A stretch of DNA of 64,000 bases from Haloarcula sebkhae (GTDB lineage: Archaea > Halobacteriota > Halobacteria > Halobacteriales > Haloarculaceae), in NCBI RefSeq assembly GCF_014647415.1, contig NZ_BMPD01000004.1:248001-312000 (forward strand), in the 5' to 3' direction. Shown piece after piece: positions 8,409 to 17,431 of the stretch; the stretch's first letter is position 1; every line of letters starts with the position of its first letter. The notes under the pieces were generated by a model. The model was not told where the DNA came from and searched no databases. It saw only the letters and a program-made list of their open reading frames with translations. The position numbers and the translations under genes are program-made.

Positions 8409-10961
8409 TTATCTGATGATTCGGTCTCGGGTCGGATCGAACAGTGGCTCGTCACGCACCGTCGCGTCGTAGGTCTCGCCCTCGCACTGTATCTGAACCG
8501 ACGTTCCGGCTTCGGCGTGTTCGGTCGGAACGTACGTGTACGCGATTGACTCGCCGAGACTGTAGCCGTAGTTCCCGGCCTGCACGTAGCCGATCGCGTC
8601 GCCGTCTTTGAGCACTGGTCGCCCACCCAGCATGATATCCGTCGAGTCGTCGAGCGTGAGCGGCGTGATTTTGCTGTCGATACCTTCCTCGCGTGCAGTC
8701 TCCAGAGCCGCTTTACCGATGAACTCAGTGTCCAGGTCCACAGCGAAGGGGAGCCCTGCCTCGAAAGGGTTCGAGTCCGTGTCGATGTCCGTCCCCCAGA
8801 GGCGGTAGCCTTTCTCTAATCGCATGGAACTGAGCGCGCCGCCGCCCATCGGCCGGATGCCGAGATCCTCGCCAGCGTCCTGCAGCGTCTCCCAGAGGCG
8901 CTGGCCGTACTCCGTCGGAGCCCACAGCTCCCAGCCGAGTTCACCGACGTACGAAACTCGCAAGGCGATGACCGGCACGTCCCCGACGTACATCTGCTTG
9001 GCGCGGAAGTACTGGAAGCCATCGTTGGTCACGTCTGCGTCAGTACATCGCTGGAGGAGGAGCCGCGCGTTCGGTCCCCAGAGGCCGATCGTTGACTTCG
9101 CGCCCTCCTCGACGTGGACCGACACCGTCGCAGGCGCTTCGTCTTCGAGGTGGCCGCCGTGGATACCAGGGGAGTTCCCACCACCGGTCGTCACCATGAA
9201 CTCCTCGTCGTCGAGTTTGACGACAGTGATGTCCGCGAGGATGCCGCCACCCTCGTTCAGCAGCAGCGAGTACCGTACCTGGCCGACATCGAGGTCCATG
9301 TCGTTGCTACAGACCCGCTGGAGGAACGCCTGGCTCCCCTCGCCCTCGACCATGATCGAACTGAACGTCGTCATGTCGAACATCGACACCTTCTCGCGGG
9401 TGTGGAGATGCTCCGCGGCCTCGATTTTCGAGCGGTTGATCCCCTGCCAGCCGTCCTGGTCGGGAATCCGGTCCTCGTACTTCTCGACGAGGTCGGCGTT
9501 CGACTCGTACCACTGTGGCGTCTCCCAGCCGCCGCTCTGGTAGAACTCCGCGCCGAGTTCCTTCTGCTGGTGGTAGAACGGGCTCGTCCGGAGCTTCCGG
9601 TGGTCGTCGGGTTGCCACCGGGGCTCGACAATGCTGTACACCTGCTCGTACCGTTTGGCCCCGCGGTCGACGAAGTAGTCCTTCTCGCCCGCGTGGGGTT
9701 CGAACCGTCGGACGTGGATACCGCCAGTGTCAACCGGACCGGACGGCAACCGAGGAGTGCCGTTCTCCATCCACTCGGCAAGGATACGTCCGTAGCCGCC
9801 TGAGTGGGTCCACCAGATAGCTAGCCCTGTCCAGAGACCGTCGACCTGCGCCGTTTCGCCGACGGCCGGCATCCCGTCAGGCGTGAACACGAAGATACCG
9901 TTCTCGGTGGCCTCGTATTCCACGTCCTGTGTCGCAGGCAACAGTTCGTCGAAGGCCTGCTTCGCGGACTTGTCCCGACCGCGGTGAGTTGGCGTCTCCC
10001 AGTGTTCTTTCGTGAACCCTCTGACCGACGCCTGGAGTTCCTCGGTGTTTTTCCCCATCGCCTCGGGGTCGACCGAGAGCGTCTCATGGTTGTACGAGCC
10101 CATCCCGAGAGCATCGCCGTGGGTTCGGAAGTACAGCGAGTGGTCCTGGTCGCGACCGACCGGCTGGTGTGGCCCTTCACTCATGTACTCCGCGATAGAG
10201 CGGTCCCCCGGAACGTCCAGCCCGGTCGTGTTGTCGCCGACGGAGGATTCGGCGTCGGCGAGTTCCTCCATGGGTTCGGTGACGACGTACTGGTGCTCGA
10301 CCGGAGCAATCGGGAGGTCAAGCCCAGCTAGTTGGCCGGTCTGGTAGCCCCAGTTGTTCGTCGCGATGACCGCTCGATCGCAGTCGATTCGGCCCTGATC
10401 GGTCTCGATAGCGTTGATCTCACCCCCTGAAACATCCAGATCCGTGACCTCCGTGTTCCCGTAGAACGACGCCGAGGAGTGCTCCATGTACCACTGGAGC
10501 GCGCCGATACCGTCGACGCGCCCGTCCGTCGGCGAATAGTAGCCGCCGAGGATTTCGTCTTCGTCGACCAGCGGGAGGTGCTCTGTGACCTCCTCAGGCG
10601 AGAGCAACTGCGGTTCCGGCAGCCCGTAGGAAGTCGCCCACTCGACGCGCCGGCGGAGGAAGTCCATGCGCTCCTCGCTTCGGGCCACCTCGATGCCACC
10701 GACCTCGTCGTAGACACCGGCGTCGGAGAGGAGCCGACTGGTGTAGTGCGCGGTCTTCGTCTGTATCTTCGACGGCGATGTCTGGAACATGATGCCGGGC
10801 GCGTGGACCGACGAGCCGCCGGTGACCGGGAGCGGTCCCTGGTCGATGACGACAACGTCCTCCGCGCCGAGTTCCGTCAGGTGATACGCGACGCTACACC
10901 CGACAGCCCCAGCACCAATTACGACAGTATCCGCCCGAGACGGGGGAGTCTCTGTGCTCAT
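8409..10961 (-). CDS. Dimethylglycine/sarcosine dehydrogenase-like flavoprotein with GcvT domains (copy 1)
   Basis: 850 residues. The order is an FAD-binding DAO oxidoreductase (about 10-370; GAGAVGCSVAYHL dinucleotide loop, then GSSVHAPG, whose His matches the one that covalently holds FAD in dimethylglycine dehydrogenase), an FAO_M linker (about 375-430), a GcvT folate domain (about 435-710) and GcvT C-terminal barrel (about 725-830). Relatives oxidise N-methyl amines and pass the one-carbon unit to tetrahydrofolate as 5,10-methylene-H4F. Dimethylglycine or sarcosine are the likely substrates, but this is inference. A paralogue lies immediately upstream, and a BCCT carrier and MetF are nearby. 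Confidence 0.85.
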   Translation of the reverse strand: MSTETPPSRADTVVIGAGAVGCSVAYHLTELGAEDVVVIDQGPLPVTGGSSVHAPGIMFQTSPSKIQTKTAHYTSRLLSDAGVYDEVGGIEVARSEERMDFLRRRVEWATSYGLPEPQLLSPEEVTEHLPLVDEDEILGGYYSPTDGRVDGIGALQWYMEHSSASFYGNTEVTDLDVSGGEINAIETDQGRIDCDRAVIATNNWGYQTGQLAGLDLPIAPVEHQYVVTEPMEELADAESSVGDNTTGLDVPGDRSIAEYMSEGPHQPVGRDQDHSLYFRTHGDALGMGSYNHETLSVDPEAMGKNTEELQASVRGFTKEHWETPTHRGRDKSAKQAFDELLPATQDVEYEATENGIFVFTPDGMPAVGETAQVDGLWTGLAIWWTHSGGYGRILAEWMENGTPRLPSGPVDTGGIHVRRFEPHAGEKDYFVDRGAKRYEQVYSIVEPRWQPDDHRKLRTSPFYHQQKELGAEFYQSGGWETPQWYESNADLVEKYEDRIPDQDGWQGINRSKIEAAEHLHTREKVSMFDMTTFSSIMVEGEGSQAFLQRVCSNDMDLDVGQVRYSLLLNEGGGILADITVVKLDDEEFMVTTGGGNSPGIHGGHLEDEAPATVSVHVEEGAKSTIGLWGPNARLLLQRCTDADVTNDGFQYFRAKQMYVGDVPVIALRVSYVGELGWELWAPTEYGQRLWETLQDAGEDLGIRPMGGGALSSMRLEKGYRLWGTDIDTDSNPFEAGLPFAVDLDTEFIGKAALETAREEGIDSKITPLTLDDSTDIMLGGRPVLKDGDAIGYVQAGNYGYSLGESIAYTYVPTEHAEAGTSVQIQCEGETYDATVRDEPLFDPTRDRIIR

Positions 10962-10992
10962 GTATCTCGTCTGGAACTGTTTCTGTCACAAT

Positions 10993-11000
10993 CTTAAATA
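10993..11000 (-). promoter_or_regulatory. TATA-like box for dehydrogenase copy 1
   Basis: On the minus strand tatttaag is centred about 35 bases before ATG 10961, giving a leader of about eight bases. Copy 1 therefore has its own promoter inside the 217-base gap after copy 2. Confidence 0.5.
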
Positions 11001-11178
11001 CACCGGTGAGCAGACCCGCTTGTAGAAGGGATATCTGGTTAGAGCGTCCAGAAACCATCATTTCGCCCGGTGTTGGAAGGTCTGCTAGCCGTCGGGCAGG
11101 GAGAGTAAACGGTGATGCGGGACTGAACCACAGCGTGTTACAATTGCGATAGGACCAGCCGCGGGTCGGAGACCGCTC

Positions 11179-13749
11179 TCAGACGAGCGGTTCCTCGCGG
11201 ACAGTCGCGTCGTATCGCTGCCCTTCGTAGAGGATCTCGACGCTCGTCCCCGGTTCGGCGTACTCGGGTGGGAGGTACGTGTAGGCGACACAAGCGCCGA
11301 CGGTGTAGCCGTACTCGGCGCTGTGGAGATAGCCGATAGTCTCGTCGCCATCGAGAACAGGCTTGTTGTCGAGCACGACGGCGTCCTCGTCGTCGAGAGT
11401 CAGACAAGCTACCTTGTGGTCGATGTTGTCGCCGGCGGCGGCCGCCGCGACAGCCTCCTTGCCGATGAAGTCGGTTTCGAGGTCGACAGCCCAGCCGAGG
11501 CCGGCCTCGTAGGGATTGTGCTCCGTGTGGAGATCCTTCCCCCAGAGCCGGAACCCCTTCTCGATACGAAGCGAGTTCAGCGCACCATTGCCGTACGGGC
11601 GGATGCCGTACTCTTCGCCGGCCTCCATGATATGCTCCCAGAGGCGCTCGCCGTACTCCGAGGGCGTGTAGAACTCCCAGCCGAGTTCGCCCGCATAGGA
11701 GACGCGGAGTGCAGTCACGGGGATGTTCTTGACGAAGAACTGCTGGCTCGTGAAGAACGGGAAGGCGTCGTCGGAGAGGTCGATATCGGTGACCTTCGAG
11801 AGGACTTTCCGGGCGTTCGGGCCGGTACAGACCATCGCCACGAGGCTGGATGTCACGTCGTTGACGACCACGTCGTCGGGGGACTGTTCGCGCACCCACG
11901 CGACATGGTTGTTCCCGACCTCACGACCTGTGGTCAGCAGAAGGTAGCGGTCCTCACCGGTTCGCGTGACCGTGATGTCGGCTCGGACGCCACCGCCCTC
12001 GTTACACATCAGCGTGTACTTCACGTCGCCCACGTCGATGTCCATGTCGTTCGTACAGAGGTACTGGACGAACTCACCGGCGTCGCTCCCGATGACCTCC
12101 ATCTTGTTGAAGGAGGTCATGTCGTGGAGGCCGACGTTGTTACGCACGTTCAACGCCTCGGCCCCCTCGATTGGTGACCAGTACTTCGCCTCCCAGCCCT
12201 CGCGGTCGGGAATCCGGTCACCGTACTCCGCCAGCAGGTCGGCGTTGGAATCGAACCAGTGTGGTTCCTCCCAGCCGGCCTCGGCCCACAGCTCGGCGTC
12301 GTACTTCTTGTGGGTGTGGTACATCGGGGTTCGGCGGATGTCCCGTTGTTTGTCGGTCCAGACCCACTTGGGGTGCATGATATTGTAGACGATACGGTAC
12401 TCCTCGCCGCCGATGTCTCGGGCAAAGTCCCAACTGCCCTCGTGCTCGTCGAAGCGGTTCACGTCGCAGTGTGCGAGATCGATCGGGCCGTCGGGGAGCC
12501 GCGGCACGCCGTGTTCCATCCATTCGGCGAGTGCTTTACCGGCTCCGCCGGCGTGTGTAACCCAGATGGCCGCCGCCGTCCAGAGGCCGTCGTACTCCTG
12601 CACGGGACCCATCACGGGGAGTCCGTTCGGTGACTCCGCGAACATCCCGTTGTACTTGTGTTCGAGCTCCTTGCCGGCCGTCGCGGGGAGCAGTTCGTCG
12701 CTGGCCTGGCGAGGGGGCTTGTCCGGCCGGTCCGGATGGGTCGCGTTGTTCATGTGATAGTCGGTGAACTCGTGGACCGACCCCTGCTCGCCGTCGGGGT
12801 CGTTCCCGCCGAGGTCCCGCGGGTCGGGCACGATGGGGTCGTGATTGTACGAGCCGATACCGTAGGAATCCCCGTGATTCCGGTAGTACATGGCGTTGTC
12901 CTGATCGCGGAGAATCGGCCGATCCGGCCCGACGAGCAGTCGTTTTGCCTTCTCACCGGAGACGTTCTCGTAGTTCTCGAACAACGGGTGGTCGGTGATG
13001 TCGACCGCGCTGTCTGCCAGTTCATCGAGAGACTCCGTCATCGTGTACTGGTGCTCGACCGGCGTCACCGGCAGATGCACGTCGAGTTTCTCGCCGAGCT
13101 GGCGGGCCCAGATGTTCGTCGCGACGACGACCTCGTTGCACTCGACAGTGCCGTTCTCCGTGACGACGGCCTGTACCGAGCCGTTCTCGGTCTCAACGTC
13201 CTCGGTGCGCGTGTGTGGGACGAACTTCGCACCCCTGTTCATCGCTTCCCTGGCCAGCGCATCGCAGGCGACGACACCCGAGACCTGCCCGTCTGTCGGG
13301 GAGTAGTAGCCGCCCTTGATCTGGTCGGCATCCACTAGCGGGAGGTGCTCGGTAACTTCCTCGGGGGAGAGCAACTGTGGGTCCTCGATACCCCAGGCCT
13401 TGGCATACTCGACGCGGCGCTGGAGGAAGTCCATGCGCTCATCGCTCCGGGCGACCTCGATGCCACCTGTTTCGTTGTAGGCCTGATGTCCGTCGGCCCC
13501 TTCGAGGTCCGAGTACAGCCGCCGGCTGTAGTCCGCAAATTGGCTGAGGACCTTCGGTTCCGCGGTCTGAAACATGATTCCAGGGGCGTGCGTAGACGAT
13601 CCACCCGTGGTCGGCATCGGCCCCTGATCGACCACGACCACGTCCTCGCGCCCGAGTTCTGTCAGCTGATAGGCGATGTTACAGCCGACGATTCCAGCAC
13701 CGACGATGACGGTATCGGCCTCGGTCGGCAGGCTATCGGTAGGCTCCAT
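11179..13749 (-). CDS. Dimethylglycine/sarcosine dehydrogenase-like flavoprotein with GcvT domains (copy 2)
   Basis: 856 residues with the same four-part layout as its neighbour. FAD loop GAGIVGCNIAYQL and the GSSTHAPG His motif are near residues 21 and 51, followed by FAO_M, the GcvT folate domain and the GcvT C-terminal barrel. The two proteins are clearly paralogous across their whole length but diverged well beyond a recent duplication, so different N-methyl substrates are plausible (for example dimethylglycine versus sarcosine). Specificity cannot be read directly. The start is ATG 13749, with a TATA-like caatatagtta at 13779-13789 on the minus strand. Confidence 0.85.
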   Translation of the reverse strand: MEPTDSLPTEADTVIVGAGIVGCNIAYQLTELGREDVVVVDQGPMPTTGGSSTHAPGIMFQTAEPKVLSQFADYSRRLYSDLEGADGHQAYNETGGIEVARSDERMDFLQRRVEYAKAWGIEDPQLLSPEEVTEHLPLVDADQIKGGYYSPTDGQVSGVVACDALAREAMNRGAKFVPHTRTEDVETENGSVQAVVTENGTVECNEVVVATNIWARQLGEKLDVHLPVTPVEHQYTMTESLDELADSAVDITDHPLFENYENVSGEKAKRLLVGPDRPILRDQDNAMYYRNHGDSYGIGSYNHDPIVPDPRDLGGNDPDGEQGSVHEFTDYHMNNATHPDRPDKPPRQASDELLPATAGKELEHKYNGMFAESPNGLPVMGPVQEYDGLWTAAAIWVTHAGGAGKALAEWMEHGVPRLPDGPIDLAHCDVNRFDEHEGSWDFARDIGGEEYRIVYNIMHPKWVWTDKQRDIRRTPMYHTHKKYDAELWAEAGWEEPHWFDSNADLLAEYGDRIPDREGWEAKYWSPIEGAEALNVRNNVGLHDMTSFNKMEVIGSDAGEFVQYLCTNDMDIDVGDVKYTLMCNEGGGVRADITVTRTGEDRYLLLTTGREVGNNHVAWVREQSPDDVVVNDVTSSLVAMVCTGPNARKVLSKVTDIDLSDDAFPFFTSQQFFVKNIPVTALRVSYAGELGWEFYTPSEYGERLWEHIMEAGEEYGIRPYGNGALNSLRIEKGFRLWGKDLHTEHNPYEAGLGWAVDLETDFIGKEAVAAAAAGDNIDHKVACLTLDDEDAVVLDNKPVLDGDETIGYLHSAEYGYTVGACVAYTYLPPEYAEPGTSVEILYEGQRYDATVREEPLV

Positions 13750-14109
13750 AACTCTGCGTAGAACGTGCTATGGCGTGGCAATATAGTTACCGCCTGGTCC
13801 GCCTCCTTTTCAAACTGACATCGCATTATCACGTAGTGTTTCAGAATAACAGGAGTACCATTGTTAATAGATTTGGGCCCCCTGTGGTGATTGTCAGTTC
13901 TATTCGAATCCGTCTAATTTCTCGCAACTGTCTGATTGTACTGTCAGTTTATGTGTTAACAGATGCCTATAGAGGTTTCAACACGATGCTTTCACACCGC
14001 TGTATCGGGCAGTGCTGCTATTCCGAAAGAGCATCACAGCATCGTTTCATGCGGCACAGCGGCGCTCCTGCTCCTAGCGTTTTTTGTCTGCGCACCGCCA
14101 GATACTGCT
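13750..14109. other. Divergent intergenic region in the C1 locus
   Basis: 360 bases, AT-richer than the neighbouring genes, between the second dehydrogenase (minus) and the hydrolase gene (plus). It holds the minus-strand TATA-like element at 13779-13789 and a T-rich element (gcgttttttgt, around 14077-14087) about 27 bases before ATG 14110. The hydrolase frame stays open up to 13963, but those extra 49 codons read poorly and are left out. Confidence 0.45.
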
Positions 14110-15066
14110 ATGGACTACACGGCCGTCACGCATACGACGACTGACCGACGGCTTGGGCGGTTGCCGTCGGGTCGAGACGTGTCTGTGACTGTCCACCAGT
14201 ACGTCGGCGGCACCGGACCGACAGTGTACATTCAAGCGGCGCAACACGGTATCGAACTCAACGGCCCAGCCGCGCTACGGCGACTGCACGCCCGTCTTAC
14301 CGACGCGGCCATCGCTGGGACAGTACTCGTCGTCCCGGTAGTGAACCAGCTCGCATTCGACCATCGGTCGTACATGACCCCCGGCGAGTACGACGTAATG
14401 AACCCGAACCTGAACCGCGTGTGGCCGGGCGACGAGCGTGGAAGCCTACAGGAGCAGTTTGCCGCTCGGCTGTGGGAACTCGTGAAGGATGCGGACGCAG
14501 CGGTGGACCTCCACACCGGCACGGCAGATATGCTGGAACACGTCAGATGTCGGGCAGGCGACCCGGCCGCCGAGCGCCTCGCCGAAGCGTTCGGGACCTC
14601 CTACAGGCTTATCGACGGGTTCGAGGACACAGGCGACGACGGCTCTGGCGGGACGTTCCGTGCTGCGGCTGCAGAAGCTGGGATTCCAGTTATTACTGCA
14701 GAACTATCGAACAGCCGCCGGATAGCACAGGACGCGGTTGCAGCTGGTGTCGACGGGATACAGAACCTTCTGCGCAAGCAGGCAGTCCTCCCGGCTGAGC
14801 CGGAGTCGAAGGCGACACAGACGGTACTTCGAAACGATGCGGAGCCGGTCACTGCATCGGAATCGGGACTGTTCGAGTGTCGGCCGGACATCGCCGTCGG
14901 CGACACCGTCGACGCCGGGGAGCGACTGGGAACTGTCTACGAACCCTCCTCGTTCGAGCAACAACAGGTCGTCTCAGCGACAGAACGAGGAGTGATATTC
15001 TCGCTTGCCAAGGAGTCTGTCGTCGTGAAAGGAGAACGTCTCGCAGGTATCGCAACACCACGATAA
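14110..15066 (+). CDS. Succinylglutamate desuccinylase/aspartoacylase-family zinc hydrolase
   Basis: 318 residues of the AstE/AspA (M14-like) family. Zinc ligands sit in QAAQHGIELNG (the family H-x-x-E is read here as H-G-I-E) and later in AAVDLHTGTADM; MNPNLNRVWPG supplies the family NxxR substrate motif. The C-terminal third is a small beta-domain (FECRPDIAVGDTVDAGERLG) typical of the subfamily. It hydrolyses an N-acyl or carboxylate-linked amide. Lying between the dehydrogenases and MetF, it may release a substrate for the methyl pathway (ectoine- and betaine-degradation loci use relatives), but that is a guess. ATG 14110 is chosen by family N-terminus. Confidence 0.8.
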   Translation: MDYTAVTHTTTDRRLGRLPSGRDVSVTVHQYVGGTGPTVYIQAAQHGIELNGPAALRRLHARLTDAAIAGTVLVVPVVNQLAFDHRSYMTPGEYDVMNPNLNRVWPGDERGSLQEQFAARLWELVKDADAAVDLHTGTADMLEHVRCRAGDPAAERLAEAFGTSYRLIDGFEDTGDDGSGGTFRAAAAEAGIPVITAELSNSRRIAQDAVAAGVDGIQNLLRKQAVLPAEPESKATQTVLRNDAEPVTASESGLFECRPDIAVGDTVDAGERLGTVYEPSSFEQQQVVSATERGVIFSLAKESVVVKGERLAGIATPR

Positions 15067-15203
15067 CCGAGATGTATCCGCGAAGCTGCCCGCGGGCACT
15101 GTTTCAGATGCGTGTCGCCAGCCGCAGTTTTGTGGGGTTTATAAATGGGTTCGGTATTCCACACCTATCTCTACACCATAACGTGTCATAGTCACTCAAT
15201 GAC

Positions 15204-16322
15204 ATGGGAATTCACACCGCTTTCACGGCGCTCGCGGAGGTCATCGATGCGTACGAATCCCGCGGACGGTCTATCAAGACCGTCGAAGCCTCGCCGGCCG
15301 ACACCGGTGATGCAGTCCTTGATGTGACGGTGGCGATGCCGGTCTCGCTGCGTTCCGGCGGCGGCGCTGACGAAGGTCTCACGCCGGAGACAGCGAGGCT
15401 AACCGGGAGCGGGGACCTCGAAGTCACGTTCTCACCGTCGGCCACAGAACTCCAGTCGACCGCTGGTGCCGCACTGTCGATAGGTGATGCCTCAGCTACG
15501 GTCACTGACGACGGCTTGCTCCTGACGGTACAGTTGACGATCGACGCTACAGGTGCGCCAGACGAGGCAGCCAGCGTCGACTGTGGGCCTTCACTCACCG
15601 CTGCTGATATCGCGGATTCAGAACCTGTCAGTGAGGGGGGCGACGGTTCACAGGAAAATCCACAGTCAGACGGTGCGGCTACTCAGTCTCGTCGCGGGAA
15701 CGACTCTGGATCCGACCCGTTCGCCGCCGTCCGCGACGACTCCGTGCCACCGTACGAGGACACCGACTACCTACAAGCACTGTACGACGAGTGCGACAAC
15801 TTCAGGGAAATCGCCGAGCAGATCCAGATGGACGTCTCCTCCGAGACAGTCCGACGGTACATGATAGAAGCGGACATCCACGTCCCGAACACGTACGACA
15901 CCTCCAGTGATGACGAGGAAGAACCGTCGACTGAATCAGGTGCCTCGGACGAGGACACGAACCAGTCCGGAGCCATGGATGAAGGCGAGCAGGTCACTGT
16001 GGCCGAGCCTGTCTCAGCAGAATCAGCCACGTCCGTCGAAGAGTCGGTCGGAGAGCTCCCCGACGAGCAACTGGTCACCGACGGGATTGGACTCCCGGCT
16101 GCTGTCCAACTGCAAGACGTCGCGGACGCAGTCGTCGAATCAGACACGGTGTACGAGGTCCAGCGACGCCTGAGTCTCGACCGTGGCCAGACCCGGGACC
16201 TACTGGAGGAACTCAATCTGTTAGATCTCGTCCTGTGCCGGCTCGCAGACGAACCGGACCACGCTGTCTCCTACGGGACTGTTGCCAGTCGGATCCAGCA
16301 GTGTGCGCCTCACAGCGCGTGA
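15204..16322 (+). CDS. Unfamiliar HTH-containing putative regulator in the C1 locus
   Basis: 372 residues in three parts. An N-terminal beta-rich region (about 1-115) has alternating hydrophobic strands. A very acidic Ser/Asp/Glu linker follows. A helix-turn-helix-like block at about 188-225 (ALYDECDNFREIAEQ then VSSETVRRYMIEADIHVP) comes next, then another acidic linker, and a second helical block at about 300-350 (LQDVADAVVESDTVYEVQRRL). The HTH reads like a MarR/ROK-style DNA-reading element that checks a ladder of related genes. No named family was recognised. It sits 78 bases before metF on the same strand and is the only candidate regulator in this locus. Confidence 0.55.
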   Translation: MGIHTAFTALAEVIDAYESRGRSIKTVEASPADTGDAVLDVTVAMPVSLRSGGGADEGLTPETARLTGSGDLEVTFSPSATELQSTAGAALSIGDASATVTDDGLLLTVQLTIDATGAPDEAASVDCGPSLTAADIADSEPVSEGGDGSQENPQSDGAATQSRRGNDSGSDPFAAVRDDSVPPYEDTDYLQALYDECDNFREIAEQIQMDVSSETVRRYMIEADIHVPNTYDTSSDDEEEPSTESGASDEDTNQSGAMDEGEQVTVAEPVSAESATSVEESVGELPDEQLVTDGIGLPAAVQLQDVADAVVESDTVYEVQRRLSLDRGQTRDLLEELNLLDLVLCRLADEPDHAVSYGTVASRIQQCAPHSA

Positions 16323-16400
16323 TAGAAGCGATATCTTATAAACGGGTTCGATGCCCCACCCACAGAGAAAAGTACAGGTACGCCTTATCTCTGGCAACTC

Positions 16401-17261
16401 ATGGCCCTCGGAACACGTGCTGTCTCAGACAGTCAGGGTGTCCGGACGCTGCTGACGAGCGCCCGGTTCGAACTGATGCCGTTCGAGAGCTTCGACGAGG
16501 AGATTACCCACCTCCCCGACGACGCGACTATCGCGATCACGACCTCGCCACAACTCGGCATCGAGAAGACCGTCGAAAAGACGGAAGAAGCCGCTGCAAT
16601 GGGGTACGACGTTGTACCACACATCGCAGCCCGCTACGTGGAAGACCGGGCGCAACTCGAATCGATCGCCGAGCGACTGGAGCAGGCAGGCATCACGGAC
16701 ATCTTCGTTCCGGGTGGTGACCGGGAGGAACCGGCCGGTGAGTACGAGTCAGCGCTCGACATGCTTGAAGCGCTCGCAGAGACCGCGTACTCCTTTGAGG
16801 AAGTAGGAATCACGGGCTACCCCGAGGGTCACGACTTCATCGACGACGAAACGCTGGCGGAGTCGATGACACAGAAAGCACCGTACGCGACGTACATCGT
16901 CACGCAGTTGTGTTACGACCCGGACGCCGTATTAGAGTGGGTGGAAGACATCCGTGCTCGCGGTATCGAACTCCCGGTCGAAGTCGGTATCCCGGGCGTG
17001 ATGAACTACCAGCGCCTGATGCAGATATCTCAGAAAGTCGGCGTCGGCGACTCGATAAAGTTCCTCAGGAAGACGACGGGCATCCTCGGGTTCGTCAAGC
17101 AACTGGTCGGCTCCCGCGGGACCTACGAACCCGATGAACTCATCGATGGCCTCGCGCCCTACGTCGGGGACGACGAGTACAACGTCCGCGGCGTCCACAT
17201 CTACACCTTCAATCAGACGCCCGACACGGAGAAATGGCGGCACGATCGTCTTGACTCCTGA
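16401..17261 (+). CDS. metF: Methylenetetrahydrofolate reductase (MetF type)
   Basis: 286 residues forming the MTHFR TIM barrel. Recognisable blocks are a barrel start with DATIAITTSP, FVPGGDREEPAGEYESAL (the FAD/folate loop), VGITGYPEGH, TQLCYDPDAVLEWV and VEVGIPGVMNYQRLM. It interconverts 5-methyl- and 5,10-methylene-tetrahydrofolate using a flavin. Beside a DmdA-like demethylase that would make 5-methyl-H4F, it may run in the oxidative direction, as the LigM-linked MetF does in lignin-degrading Sphingobium. It converges with that gene across a 170-base gap. Confidence 0.9.
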   Translation: MALGTRAVSDSQGVRTLLTSARFELMPFESFDEEITHLPDDATIAITTSPQLGIEKTVEKTEEAAAMGYDVVPHIAARYVEDRAQLESIAERLEQAGITDIFVPGGDREEPAGEYESALDMLEALAETAYSFEEVGITGYPEGHDFIDDETLAESMTQKAPYATYIVTQLCYDPDAVLEWVEDIRARGIELPVEVGIPGVMNYQRLMQISQKVGVGDSIKFLRKTTGILGFVKQLVGSRGTYEPDELIDGLAPYVGDDEYNVRGVHIYTFNQTPDTEKWRHDRLDS

Positions 17262-17431
17262 CACCGACCTGCTTACTGTCCAGACTCGGGACAGCGAGCT
17301 ACAAGTAGCCTGTTTTCGACCGTCTCGCTACCAGAGACTGCCAGCGAGCAATACTGTGGCCAGAGATCCCCAGCGCAGCCTGGCACAAAGAACGAAAGAG
17401 GGGTGCGTTGCTGGGACAGCCGGAGTGAGGA

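Noticed and set aside
11138..11899. Minus-strand frame of 253 codons inside dehydrogenase copy 2
   Set aside because: Overlaps the dehydrogenase on the same strand in another frame and is Arg-rich without motifs.
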